DNA of 64,000 nucleotides. Source: a bacterium. Lineage in GTDB: Bacteria; Acidobacteriota; Polarisedimenticolia; Polarisedimenticolales; Polarisedimenticolaceae. Positions 43,382 through 50,589 of the stretch are shown here, piece after piece (position 1 is the stretch's first letter; each line of letters starts with the position of its first letter). The notes under the pieces were generated by a model, which was not told the origin of the DNA, searched no databases, and saw only the letters and a list, made by a program, of their open reading frames with translations. The stretch lies in the NCBI GenBank assembly GCA_024226515.1, contig JAAELQ010000319.1, positions 1 through 64,000 on the forward strand. Reading direction: 5' to 3'. The translations under genes and the position numbers were made by a program.

Positions 43382-44386
43382 GTGGCCAGGACCAAGCGCA
43401 CGAAGCTCGACGATGCGACGCGGCTGCTGCAGAACGCGAAGCGGGACCTGATCCGCGCGCGCCGCGCGCTGGCCAGGGAGTCGAAGCCCGGCGACGCGGC
43501 GATCGAGGTCGCGCCGAGCTGGAAATGGGCCGCGCGGCTGCTCGAGAAGCGCCGCCCGCAGTTGATGAAGATCCCCGGCGTCGTCGGCTGCGGCCTCGGC
43601 TTTCGTTACAAGGACGACGAGGAGACCGGCGAACCGTGCATCACCGTCTTCGTGCGGCGCAAGTGGTCGCGAAAGACGATCGAGAAGCGCAAGCTGAAGC
43701 GCATCCCGCACTACTTCCGCGAGGGCAAGCGGCGCATCGACGTCGACGTGGTCGCGGCGGGGCGGTTGAAGCGGCAGCTGGACGTCGGAAGGAGCCTCGG
43801 CCCGGTCAACTTGCACCAGAGGGGAACGCTGGGCGCCTACGCCGAAGAGCTCGCCTCCTCCGCGGCGCTGGCGCTGACGGCGATGCACGTCAGCGGCATC
43901 CCCGAGTTCCCTGCACCCGGGGCACCGCCGGTCACGTTCCGTCACCCGAGCGTGCTCGACCCGGGCGCGGGAGCCCAGCTCGGGCAGATGACCGAGGGCA
44001 CGATGCAGGGCGTCGACGCGTGCAAGATCGCGCTCGACGACCCGTCGATCGTCCGCCCGGTGATCCCCGGGATCGGCAAGATCATGGGTTGGCGCCCGGT
44101 CACGTATCCTGGGGATCGCGGCACGCCGGTGCGACTCCACGGTGCGGTCAGCGGCTTTCGCATGGGGACGATCATCAATCCGTTCGTGCCGCTGCCGGAC
44201 GAAGACCTCGATGCGGCCATCGTGGTCGGCATCGACACCCAGTGGGGCGACTCGGGCTGCGCGCTGGTCGACCCCGCGAACCTGATTCTGGGCTTCCTCG
44301 TCGGCGAGATGGCCGGCGGTCTGCGAGTGTTCACCCCGGCCAGCCTCGTGCTGGGACGGCTTACGTGTGACATCACCGTTTTCTAG
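43382..44386 (+). CDS. Trypsin-like (S1-fold, NAL1-like) protein
   Basis: The 334-residue protein (GTG start) has a basic N-terminus, then 'IPGVVGCGLGFRYKDDEETG' and 'CITVFVRRK', the small domain that precedes the protease domain in this bacterial family. The protease-like part keeps a plausible triad: His at about 169 in LTAMHV, Asp at about 212 in GVDACKIAL, Ser at about 291 in WGDSGCALV. No signal peptide is present, so it is probably cytoplasmic. The gene downstream, 11 bp away, encodes an exported protein. The natural substrate is unknown. Confidence 0.75.
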   Translation: MARTKRTKLDDATRLLQNAKRDLIRARRALARESKPGDAAIEVAPSWKWAARLLEKRRPQLMKIPGVVGCGLGFRYKDDEETGEPCITVFVRRKWSRKTIEKRKLKRIPHYFREGKRRIDVDVVAAGRLKRQLDVGRSLGPVNLHQRGTLGAYAEELASSAALALTAMHVSGIPEFPAPGAPPVTFRHPSVLDPGAGAQLGQMTEGTMQGVDACKIALDDPSIVRPVIPGIGKIMGWRPVTYPGDRGTPVRLHGAVSGFRMGTIINPFVPLPDEDLDAAIVVGIDTQWGDSGCALVDPANLILGFLVGEMAGGLRVFTPASLVLGRLTCDITVF

Positions 44387-44396
44387 GAGAGTTCCG

Positions 44397-45761
44397 ATGC
44401 GTCGAACGATTGCATGGTGCGTCCCGGCCCTGGTCCTGATCGCGCTGTCCGGCTCACCCGCGCCGGCGCAGAGCTGGACGATCGAGTTGAAGAACACGGC
44501 GGACGGACCCGAGGTCGCCCGCAGCGGAATGGACGACGCGGGCTTCAACACGGTGCGCGCGGAGCACGCCGGCCTGAAGGTCGCCTGCGGTCCGGACGTC
44601 GACTGCGCCAGGGTCGCGGTCAAGATCCTGACCGGCAGCGGCAGCGTCCTGCTCGATCTCGGCACGGGCAGCGGGGCTCTCTCCGTGTTCACGATCCCGA
44701 AATCCGCCGCGACCGACAGCGAGCTGGCGCTGTTCTACGACGGGGCGAGCACGCCGCTGACGAAATACCTGCTGGCGGCAGGAGCTTCGAGCGTGATTCC
44801 GGTCGAACCGTCCCCCTCGGGCGACGGCGGCGGCGGCACGGTCACCCGCCCGCTGGCCGAGCTGCTGAAGGCCGAGTGCCGCGCGCGGGGCAGCGCGCGC
44901 TACAGCACGAAGCGAAACCGCGGCGCGATCGTCGTCTCGCCCACGGGCCAGGTGAGCGAAGGACGGGGCGTCGAGAAATTCGACGAGAACGACACGCTGG
45001 AGGTCACGGTGTTCGGCCACAAGGCCTTGCTCGACCAGCTGAAGGTGCGTCGCAAGTCGCCGTTCGGCACGGGCGAGCTGCGCATCGTCGGCGAGGGGCT
45101 GAAGATCCCCGTCGCCTCGGGCCTCTCGCGTCAGTCCGGTTCGGACGTCTGCGGCACGCGCACGTTCACGCTGAACAACTTCGCGCCGGGGCGCGGCGAG
45201 GTCGAGATCGCCGTGCACGACGGCAGCGGCGACACCGTCCTCGGTACGTTCGAGTTCAAGGTCAATCCGCTGTACTTCGGCATCTTCTCGCTGGGCGGTG
45301 TGTGGACCGACATGGTCGACCCCGAGTTCAAGCTCGTCTCGGACGGCGCCGACTCGATCCTCTCGGCCGGCAACCAGGGCGACAACGAGTTCCTGTACTC
45401 GGTGATGTTCACCCCGTACATCTGGGGCAAGCGCGACCTGGAGAAGAAGACCGGGTGGCTGCGCCGCATCAATCCGACCGTCGGTCTCGTGCTGGACGAC
45501 GTGGAAGACCACGGCCTGGTCGGCCTGACCTTCGACCTGCCGCGCGGCTTTCTCGTCACGGCCGGCAAGCACTACCGCAAGATCAGCGTGATCGACGAGA
45601 ACTCCGGCCTGTCGGAGGGCGACGTGTTCACGGGGCCCGTGGATCAGCTTCCGATCTCGGACTCCTGGGAGGACGACTCGTTCGTTTCGGTCTCGATCGA
45701 TCTGCGTGTGGCGGTGAAGATGTTCGCGTCGGCGTTTCGCGGGGCGGGCGGCGGGAAGTAG
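44397..45761 (+). CDS. Exported protein of unknown function
   Basis: From ATG 44397 (AGGAGAG six bases upstream) the product has 454 residues with a signal peptide (TIAWCVPALVLIALSGSPAPAQ). The frame is open 30 bp upstream, overlapping the protease gene, but the ribosome site favours 44397. The middle (about 150-290) has two similar beta domains ('GKHKALLDQLKV'-like turns, 'FNNFAPGRGEVEIAVHDGSG'). The last 150 residues have amphipathic strands ('YFGIFSLGGVWTDMVDPEF', 'TVGLVLDDVEDHGLVGLTFD') that could be an outer-membrane barrel or surface domain. It is probably co-transcribed with the trypsin-like gene. Confidence 0.75.
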   Translation: MRRTIAWCVPALVLIALSGSPAPAQSWTIELKNTADGPEVARSGMDDAGFNTVRAEHAGLKVACGPDVDCARVAVKILTGSGSVLLDLGTGSGALSVFTIPKSAATDSELALFYDGASTPLTKYLLAAGASSVIPVEPSPSGDGGGGTVTRPLAELLKAECRARGSARYSTKRNRGAIVVSPTGQVSEGRGVEKFDENDTLEVTVFGHKALLDQLKVRRKSPFGTGELRIVGEGLKIPVASGLSRQSGSDVCGTRTFTLNNFAPGRGEVEIAVHDGSGDTVLGTFEFKVNPLYFGIFSLGGVWTDMVDPEFKLVSDGADSILSAGNQGDNEFLYSVMFTPYIWGKRDLEKKTGWLRRINPTVGLVLDDVEDHGLVGLTFDLPRGFLVTAGKHYRKISVIDENSGLSEGDVFTGPVDQLPISDSWEDDSFVSVSIDLRVAVKMFASAFRGAGGGK

Positions 45762-45779
45762 CCGCGGCGCCGGCGCCAC

Positions 45780-46034
45780 CTAGGGCAGTTCGACCCTGGC
45801 CTCGACGCCACGGGTCCGCTTCAATCGCGCGTCGCAAGTGATCAGCGTCGCCTCGAGACTCTCGGCGAGCGCGAGGTAGGCGGCGTCGTAGGCGGTCGCG
45901 TTGTGTCGCAACTGCCAGATCCTGCCGAGCAGCATGTCGTGCGGGTAACGCCGGATGGAGAACGCCGCGAAGTCGTCCAGCGCCTCGGCCGCACGCTCCG
46001 CCGAGAGTGCGCCACATGTGCTACACATGTCCAT
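45780..46034 (-). pseudogene. VapC-like PIN toxin fragment
   Basis: The 84-residue frame aligns with the C-terminal two thirds of a VapC: 'ERAAEALDDFAAFSIRRYPH', 'IWQLRHNATAYDAAYLALAE', 'TLITCDARLKR'. The expected N-terminal 45-50 residues with the first catalytic Asp are missing and replaced by MDMCSTCGAL. No vapB precedes it. A dyad ACATGT-N5-ACATGT (46014-46030) sits at the junction. The frame is open much further upstream but reads as antisense of the next gene. I take it as a truncated remnant. Confidence 0.7.
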
Positions 46035-46130
46035 TGTTCTCGCGACCACGTTCAGATGACGCGTGGGAAGCGTTGGTATGATCCACGTGCAAGGACGCGA
46101 CTCGATTCCCTGTAACGCACGAGGACAAGC

Positions 46131-46880
46131 ATGCGCGCAGCGAACGCCGGACTCGCTTTCGTTCTCACTCTCGCCCTCTCGGTGGTTTGCGCCGGCTGCG
46201 CGTCGGAGGCTCCGAAGAACGCGGCCGAGGAGCTGCTGGCGCGCTCGATCGCGTTCCACGACCCCGGTCGCGTGTGGGGCGAGCGCACGATCGAGCTGCG
46301 CTGGACCGGCTCGAACCCCGACGGCGAAGAGCGGCTGCAGTTCGACTTCGTGATGGCGCCGGGGCGTGACGCGTTCGAGATGCAGGGCCACTACAAGGGC
46401 ACGCGGATCGAGTACCAGCTCGAGGGCGATCAGGTCAGCGTCACGGTCGACGGCGAGGCCGAGATCGACCAGGAGACGCGCGACAACCTCGTGCTCGACC
46501 GCGAGGACGGCAGATTCTGGCGCAACTACTTCGGCTACCTCGCCGCGCTTCCGATGAACCTCGCGGCACCGGGCACGCACCTGGACGCCACACCGATCGC
46601 CACCGAGTTCCGGGGACAGGACGTGCAGTCGTTGCGCGTGACGTACGACGCGGAGGTCGGGACCGACACCTGGACGTTCTACTTCCGTACCGAGACCGCC
46701 GAGCTGGTGGGCTGCCGTTTCACCAAGGCGGACCCGTCGAAGCCCGGCGAATACATCGCCTTCGACGGTCTGGTCGAGGCCGGCGGGCTCCGGCTGCCCA
46801 AGCGCCGCAGCTGGTACATGAACGACGACGACCGGCACCTGGGCGACGACACCCTATCGCGGCTCGCCGTTCGCGAGTGA
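46131..46880 (+). CDS. Lipoprotein of unknown function
   Basis: The 249-residue product has a lipoprotein signal (LTLALSVVCAGC, acylated Cys at about 23). The mature part is beta-rich and looks like a periplasmic lipid- or ligand-binding fold: 'FHDPGRVWGERTIELRWTGS', 'FVMAPGRDAFEMQGHYKGTR', 'FYFRTETAELVGCRFTK'. I do not recognise a named function. It is a monocistronic gene divergent from the VapC fragment. Confidence 0.8.
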   Translation: MRAANAGLAFVLTLALSVVCAGCASEAPKNAAEELLARSIAFHDPGRVWGERTIELRWTGSNPDGEERLQFDFVMAPGRDAFEMQGHYKGTRIEYQLEGDQVSVTVDGEAEIDQETRDNLVLDREDGRFWRNYFGYLAALPMNLAAPGTHLDATPIATEFRGQDVQSLRVTYDAEVGTDTWTFYFRTETAELVGCRFTKADPSKPGEYIAFDGLVEAGGLRLPKRRSWYMNDDDRHLGDDTLSRLAVRE

Positions 46881-46904
46881 GATTCGGTCGCTCGCGCGAG
46901 GAAG

Positions 46905-47810
46905 TCAGACCTGGACGAATCGGTCGCCCATCTCTTGCTCGAAGAAGCGCAAGTAATCTTCGTGGTCGCGGGTCAGTTCGGCAGGCTTGTCAACGAACAG
47001 CCAGGTTCGTTCCCAGTCAGGCTTGACGTCGATTCGTGAGCCGACCGGGATCCGACGCAGCTTGGTCATGTCTGCCAGGATCACGACCTCAACACCGAGC
47101 TCTATGAACGACCGGCGAAACTCCTCCATGTCATCGCTACAGAACAGTTCTCCAGTCTTGCTGATCGCCGATACGGAGAGCACGGCCAAGTCGCACTGAA
47201 CAGGACCAAGCCACGGGTTAACTCGCGGACCTCGATGGTCACCTTGTTGATCGGCGCTGCCCATCTCTCCCTGAGGTCTGATAGCGCCGGAGTCCCGGTC
47301 GGGCCGACCCCCCAGCACGGTTAGGCCAACGCTGCCGTATTCCAGCAAGTCGAAGACACCGCGAAGGCTGTTGGTCACCACGTGTTGCGGAAGCTGGTCG
47401 GGAGACGCAAGCCGGATGGCGCCGAACAGGGGCTCGGTCGTCGTGCCGGGAGAGATGAAACAGAATCGACCTGCGAGAAGGTAGGTGCCACCCGCTCGCT
47501 TGTGGGACAGGCACGCTTCCGCGACCCTCTTCTTGGCGGTCTTGTTGAACTGCCGCCGATTCCGGTAGCTGCTACTGAAAATGCGATCGGAGATCGATCG
47601 AGGCATGGTGTACCGGTCTCGCTGGGCTTTCTCGATCAAGCCCAGATCCGCCAACTTCTTGAGATCAGCCTGAAGCAGCGAATCGCCTACACCTGTCGGT
47701 CCGATCTCTTTGATGTCCCCGAAACTGACCACCGGACGTTTCGTGGCCAACTCGGCTATCGCTTCCAGAATGCCGAATCGACGGGCCGCAGCCTCTTCGC
47801 TCTTGTTCAA
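46905..47810 (-). CDS. DeoR-like transcriptional regulator, divergent member
   Basis: The 301-residue protein (TTG start) has an N-terminal winged-helix region (about 10-75: 'ILEAIAELATKRPVVSFGDI', 'LKKLADLGLIEKAQRDRY'). The rest follows the DeoR sensor fold: a phosphate loop FISPGTTTEPL, 'HVVTNSLRGVFDLLEYGSVG', LTVLGGRPD, 'CDLAVLSVSAIS', and 'EVVILADMTKLRR' in place of the usual D.SK. DeoR sensors bind phosphosugars. A polar insert at about 170-200 (GEMGSADQQGDHRGPRVNPW) is unusual. Base composition here is less GC-rich than in neighbouring genes, suggesting transfer. Confidence 0.7.
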   Translation of the reverse strand: MNKSEEAAARRFGILEAIAELATKRPVVSFGDIKEIGPTGVGDSLLQADLKKLADLGLIEKAQRDRYTMPRSISDRIFSSSYRNRRQFNKTAKKRVAEACLSHKRAGGTYLLAGRFCFISPGTTTEPLFGAIRLASPDQLPQHVVTNSLRGVFDLLEYGSVGLTVLGGRPDRDSGAIRPQGEMGSADQQGDHRGPRVNPWLGPVQCDLAVLSVSAISKTGELFCSDDMEEFRRSFIELGVEVVILADMTKLRRIPVGSRIDVKPDWERTWLFVDKPAELTRDHEDYLRFFEQEMGDRFVQV

Positions 47811-47925
47811 CTCGTCTTCACCTGATCGTCCGCACTACGTGGCATGAGCCACGCGTTGCAGGGGACTTGTAAGAATTAAAGAACCGCTGCCCATTCACCC
47901 GAACATCGTCTCAGATTGGCACAAG

Positions 47926-48594
47926 ATGGTCAATATTCACGTCGTCTTCAGTATTGGAGATAGGCAAGGGATCATGATATACACCCCGAAATCACGGAGG
48001 TGTGCTGTGGGGCGGAAGAGCGATCTCATTCGTGTGATTGAAACTCGGGACTTCATCTCGGGCGACTGGACACGGGACCTGACCCGGGATGCGGGCGTGT
48101 TCTACGAGTCGATTCTGGAATCTCCAGACGAATTCGACGGGAGCGACAGTCTCCGGTGCCGGTCGCTCCGACAGGTCGAGCTATTCCTCGGTCGCCTCGG
48201 TATTCCCGAGGCGCACGCAACGGCGATCGTGGCACGCGCCCAGGTGCGCATCATCCGCTGCGCTCTCAGGCTGAGGTCCAAGACTGTCGGCGTCGAGATG
48301 GCGACGGAGGTGATTCATGCCAAGGCAGTCGACGCCATCCTGACCGAGCTGCAGAACTGCTTGGCCCGAAACCCGTGGAGGCCATGGTGCGAGCCGCTGC
48401 GAGACGGTCTGCGGAAGCTGGTGAGGTTGTTGTGGTGGCTCGTTTTCCGTGTCGCACGATCGATCGGCGTGGCCTCGCGAGCACTCTCACACGCTGCGGC
48501 TCGTGTCTGCGCAATGTTGGTGACGCTCGCCAAGTCGGGTGCATTCCTGCGGGCATCCCGATCCCGCTCCGCCTTGGGGGATCAGTTGCCGTAG
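47926..48594 (+). CDS. Hypothetical protein, divergent from the DeoR-like gene
   Basis: The 222-residue frame is not recognised. Its N-terminal 140 residues look like a soluble helical domain ('GDWTRDLTRDAGVFYESILE', 'VELFLGRLGIPEAHATAIVA'). The C-terminal 70 residues are amphipathic and partly hydrophobic (LVRLLWWLVFRVARSIGVAS) and could associate with the membrane. The start may be 47926 or a GTG near 48007. Divergence from the DeoR-like regulator suggests it is a regulated partner. The 170 bp after it (48595-48764) hold nothing clear. Confidence 0.45.
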   Translation: MVNIHVVFSIGDRQGIMIYTPKSRRCAVGRKSDLIRVIETRDFISGDWTRDLTRDAGVFYESILESPDEFDGSDSLRCRSLRQVELFLGRLGIPEAHATAIVARAQVRIIRCALRLRSKTVGVEMATEVIHAKAVDAILTELQNCLARNPWRPWCEPLRDGLRKLVRLLWWLVFRVARSIGVASRALSHAAARVCAMLVTLAKSGAFLRASRSRSALGDQLP

Positions 48595-48764
48595 GCGCGC
48601 ACCGGGCCCTCTGCGCTTGTCACGCCGATTTCCGTGATCAAGAAGCGAGATGGGGCCGTGTTGGATACCTCGGTTGTCGGCGGCATGATCCAGCGGCGTG
48701 CACCCCGTCGGCCGGTGGCGCCGCGCTTTGCATCATGTCGGACCGGTCCGGGAGCGCGCTCGGA

Positions 48765-49154
48765 TCAGGCCGGGTACTTCCCCACGGGCATCTCGACGCC
48801 GCGCCGACTGAGGTAGTCGGCCAGCACGCCCTTGGCCGATCCATCAACCTGGGTGAAGAACAGCCCCAGCTCGAACTGCTTCTTGCCGGCGATCGGAGCC
48901 ATCTCGCGGCAGCGTACGACGACGGCCTCGAGTCCGACGGGGACGGGCTCGCCGTTGCCGTTCGGGATCTTCAGATCGACCGCAAGGCGGGTCATTTCCG
49001 GGATCTCGGCGGCGGAGGTACAGTAGAGACCGCCCATGGAGAGGTTGCTGGCGACCATGTCGGCGGCGACGCCCCCGGGGACGGCGATGGCTTGCAGGTT
49101 CAGAATGGTCGCGTAGCGTGGATGTTCGCGGCGATCTTCGGGTCGGTTGCTCAA
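48765..49154 (-). CDS. PilZ-domain protein
   Basis: The 129-residue single-domain protein has the PilZ c-di-GMP signature: an N-terminal arginine patch in EDRREHPRYA and the later 'NLSMGGLYC' (the [D/N]xSxxG part). It would act as a small c-di-GMP receptor. It is divergent from larB, 65 bp apart. An ATCAACCTGGG motif copy lies in its coding sequence (48843-48853), read in frame as TQVD, as in rsmG. Confidence 0.85.
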   Translation of the reverse strand: MSNRPEDRREHPRYATILNLQAIAVPGGVAADMVASNLSMGGLYCTSAAEIPEMTRLAVDLKIPNGNGEPVPVGLEAVVVRCREMAPIAGKKQFELGLFFTQVDGSAKGVLADYLSRRGVEMPVGKYPA

Positions 49155-49219
49155 AGGTTGCCCTCCAGGAAGTAGGCAATCGTAGGGATCCCCCGAGGTA
49201 CGGTCAAGAGGACGGGACA

Positions 49220-49984
49220 GTGGATCGCAGTCGATTCGAGAGCTTGCTGAAGCAGGTGCGTAAGGGAAAGGTAGGTGTCACCGACGCAGTCGAGCAACTG
49301 CGCGCGGACGCCTTCGACGATCTGGGCTTCGCCAAGGTCGATCTGCAGCGATCGCTGCGGCGGGGATTCCCGGAGGTGATTTACGGCCCCGGCAAGACGC
49401 CCGGACAGATCGCGGAGCTGGCACAGAGCCTGTCGCGCCACGAGCAGACCGTCCTGGTGACACGCGTCGACCGCGAGGTCTACGAGGCGGTGCGCGGCGC
49501 CGTGCCGAAGGCGGAGTACCACGAGACGGCGCAGGCGATCGTGCTCCGTCGCGGCAAGAGCAAGGCCGGACGCAGGGGAGTCGTCGTCGTCAGCGCGGGA
49601 ACGGCCGACCAACGCGTGGCCGAGGAGGCCGCCCTGACGGCAGAGCTGATGGGCAACGCGGTCGAGCGCATCCGGGACGTGGGAGTGGCCGGATTGCACC
49701 GGTTGAAGCCGCACCGTGACACCCTGCTCGGAGCCCGGGTGATCGTGGTCGTGGCCGGCATGGAGGGGGCCCTGCCGTCGGTGATCGCGGGCCTGACGGA
49801 CTGCCCGGTGATCGGGGTGCCCACCAGTACGGGATACGGGGCCGGAGGCAGGGGCGAGGCGGCCCTTCTGGCCATGCTCAACTCCTGCGCCTCGGGCCTG
49901 ACCGTGGTCAACATCGACAACGGTTACGGTGGGGGATGTGCCGCGGCTCTGATCAACCGCCCGAAGAAATCCTCAAAGCGCTGA
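49220..49984 (+). CDS. larB: Nickel-pincer cofactor biosynthesis protein LarB
   Basis: LarB carboxylates and hydrolyses nicotinic acid adenine dinucleotide to make the pyridinium dicarboxylate precursor of the nickel-pincer nucleotide. The 254-residue protein from GTG 49220 has the N-terminal segment 'FESLLKQVRKGKVGVTDAVE' and 'GFPEVIYGPGKTPGQIAEL'. The PurE-like C-terminal domain has 'VVVVSAGTADQRVAEEAALT', 'GMEGALPSVIAGL' and 'GVPTSTGYGAGGRGEAALL'. No larC, larE or larA is in the window. An upstream extension of the frame has no homology. Confidence 0.93.
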   Translation: MDRSRFESLLKQVRKGKVGVTDAVEQLRADAFDDLGFAKVDLQRSLRRGFPEVIYGPGKTPGQIAELAQSLSRHEQTVLVTRVDREVYEAVRGAVPKAEYHETAQAIVLRRGKSKAGRRGVVVVSAGTADQRVAEEAALTAELMGNAVERIRDVGVAGLHRLKPHRDTLLGARVIVVVAGMEGALPSVIAGLTDCPVIGVPTSTGYGAGGRGEAALLAMLNSCASGLTVVNIDNGYGGGCAAALINRPKKSSKR

Positions 49985-50101
49985 ACCACAATGACTTAAG
50001 GCGGCGTCGCGTGTCCTCGCGATGAAGATGACCGCTGTTCATGCATAAGGTTGGCCACCGCTGGTTGTTGGGACCTGACAACCCCGAAACATAAGAAACC
50101 G

Positions 50102-50130
50102 TTGACAGAATACCGTTCGCCTTCTATATA
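50102..50130 (+). promoter_or_regulatory. Sigma-70 promoter of rpsU-dnaG-rpoD
   Basis: TTGACA (50102-50107), a 17-bp spacer and TATATA (50125-50130) form a near-consensus promoter. Transcription would start near 50137, leaving a leader of about 175 nt before rpsU. The rest of the gap 49985-50311 shows no gene. The leader has weak inverted repeats but no structure I can name. Confidence 0.85.
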
Positions 50131-50311
50131 TTTAGCGCAATAAGACGGGCTAGGGCGGACGAGTCGCCGGCGATCGATGAGGCGAGGCAGAAAAGCGGAC
50201 TGCCTCTTTCTTGACGCTCGTTCATCGAGTGTCTAGGATCCCTCGGTTGTAAAGGGTCGGCTCGGACAGCGTCCAGCCAAATTCCGGCTATGAAAGTGGG
50301 GTGATGGGTTA

Positions 50312-50518
50312 ATGCCGCTGATCAAGGTGCGCGAGGACGAATCCCTCGAAAATGCCTTGAAGCGCTTCAAACGTAAATGCGAGAAGTCGGGGATCTTGAC
50401 GGAGATCAAGAAACGACAGCACTACGAGAAGCCCAGCGTTAAGAAGAAACGCAAGATGATCGCCGCGCGTAAGAAGCTTCTGAAGCGTCTGGCGCAAGAG
50501 CGAAAGATGAACGGTTAA
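50312..50518 (+). CDS. rpsU: 30S ribosomal protein bS21
   Basis: The 68-residue basic protein begins MPLIKVREDESLENALKRFK and continues RKCEKSGILTEIKKRQHYEK, the complete bS21 pattern, with a Lys/Arg-rich tail. It is the first gene of the macromolecular-synthesis operon with dnaG and rpoD. A strong hairpin separates it from dnaG. Confidence 0.97.
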   Translation: MPLIKVREDESLENALKRFKRKCEKSGILTEIKKRQHYEKPSVKKKRKMIAARKKLLKRLAQERKMNG

Positions 50519-50531
50519 CCCGAACTCATCC

Positions 50532-50568
50532 CCGGCCGGGCCGTACTAATAATGTACAGCCCGGCCGG
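50532..50568 (+). terminator. Intercistronic hairpin between rpsU and dnaG
   Basis: The arms CCGGCCGGGCCGTAC (50532-50546) and GTACAGCCCGGCCGG (50554-50568) pair in 14 of 15 positions around a 7-nt AT loop. No T-run follows. It is likely a partial terminator or an RNA processing/stability element that lowers dnaG-rpoD relative to rpsU, as known in the E. coli operon. Confidence 0.7.
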
Positions 50569-50589
50569 ATTAGCCAATCAGGGAAGTCA

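Noticed and set aside
45780..46838. A 352-codon frame ending in the PIN domain
   Set aside because: Everything before residue 269 is antisense to the lipoprotein gene at 46131-46880; only the last 84 codons match VapC.
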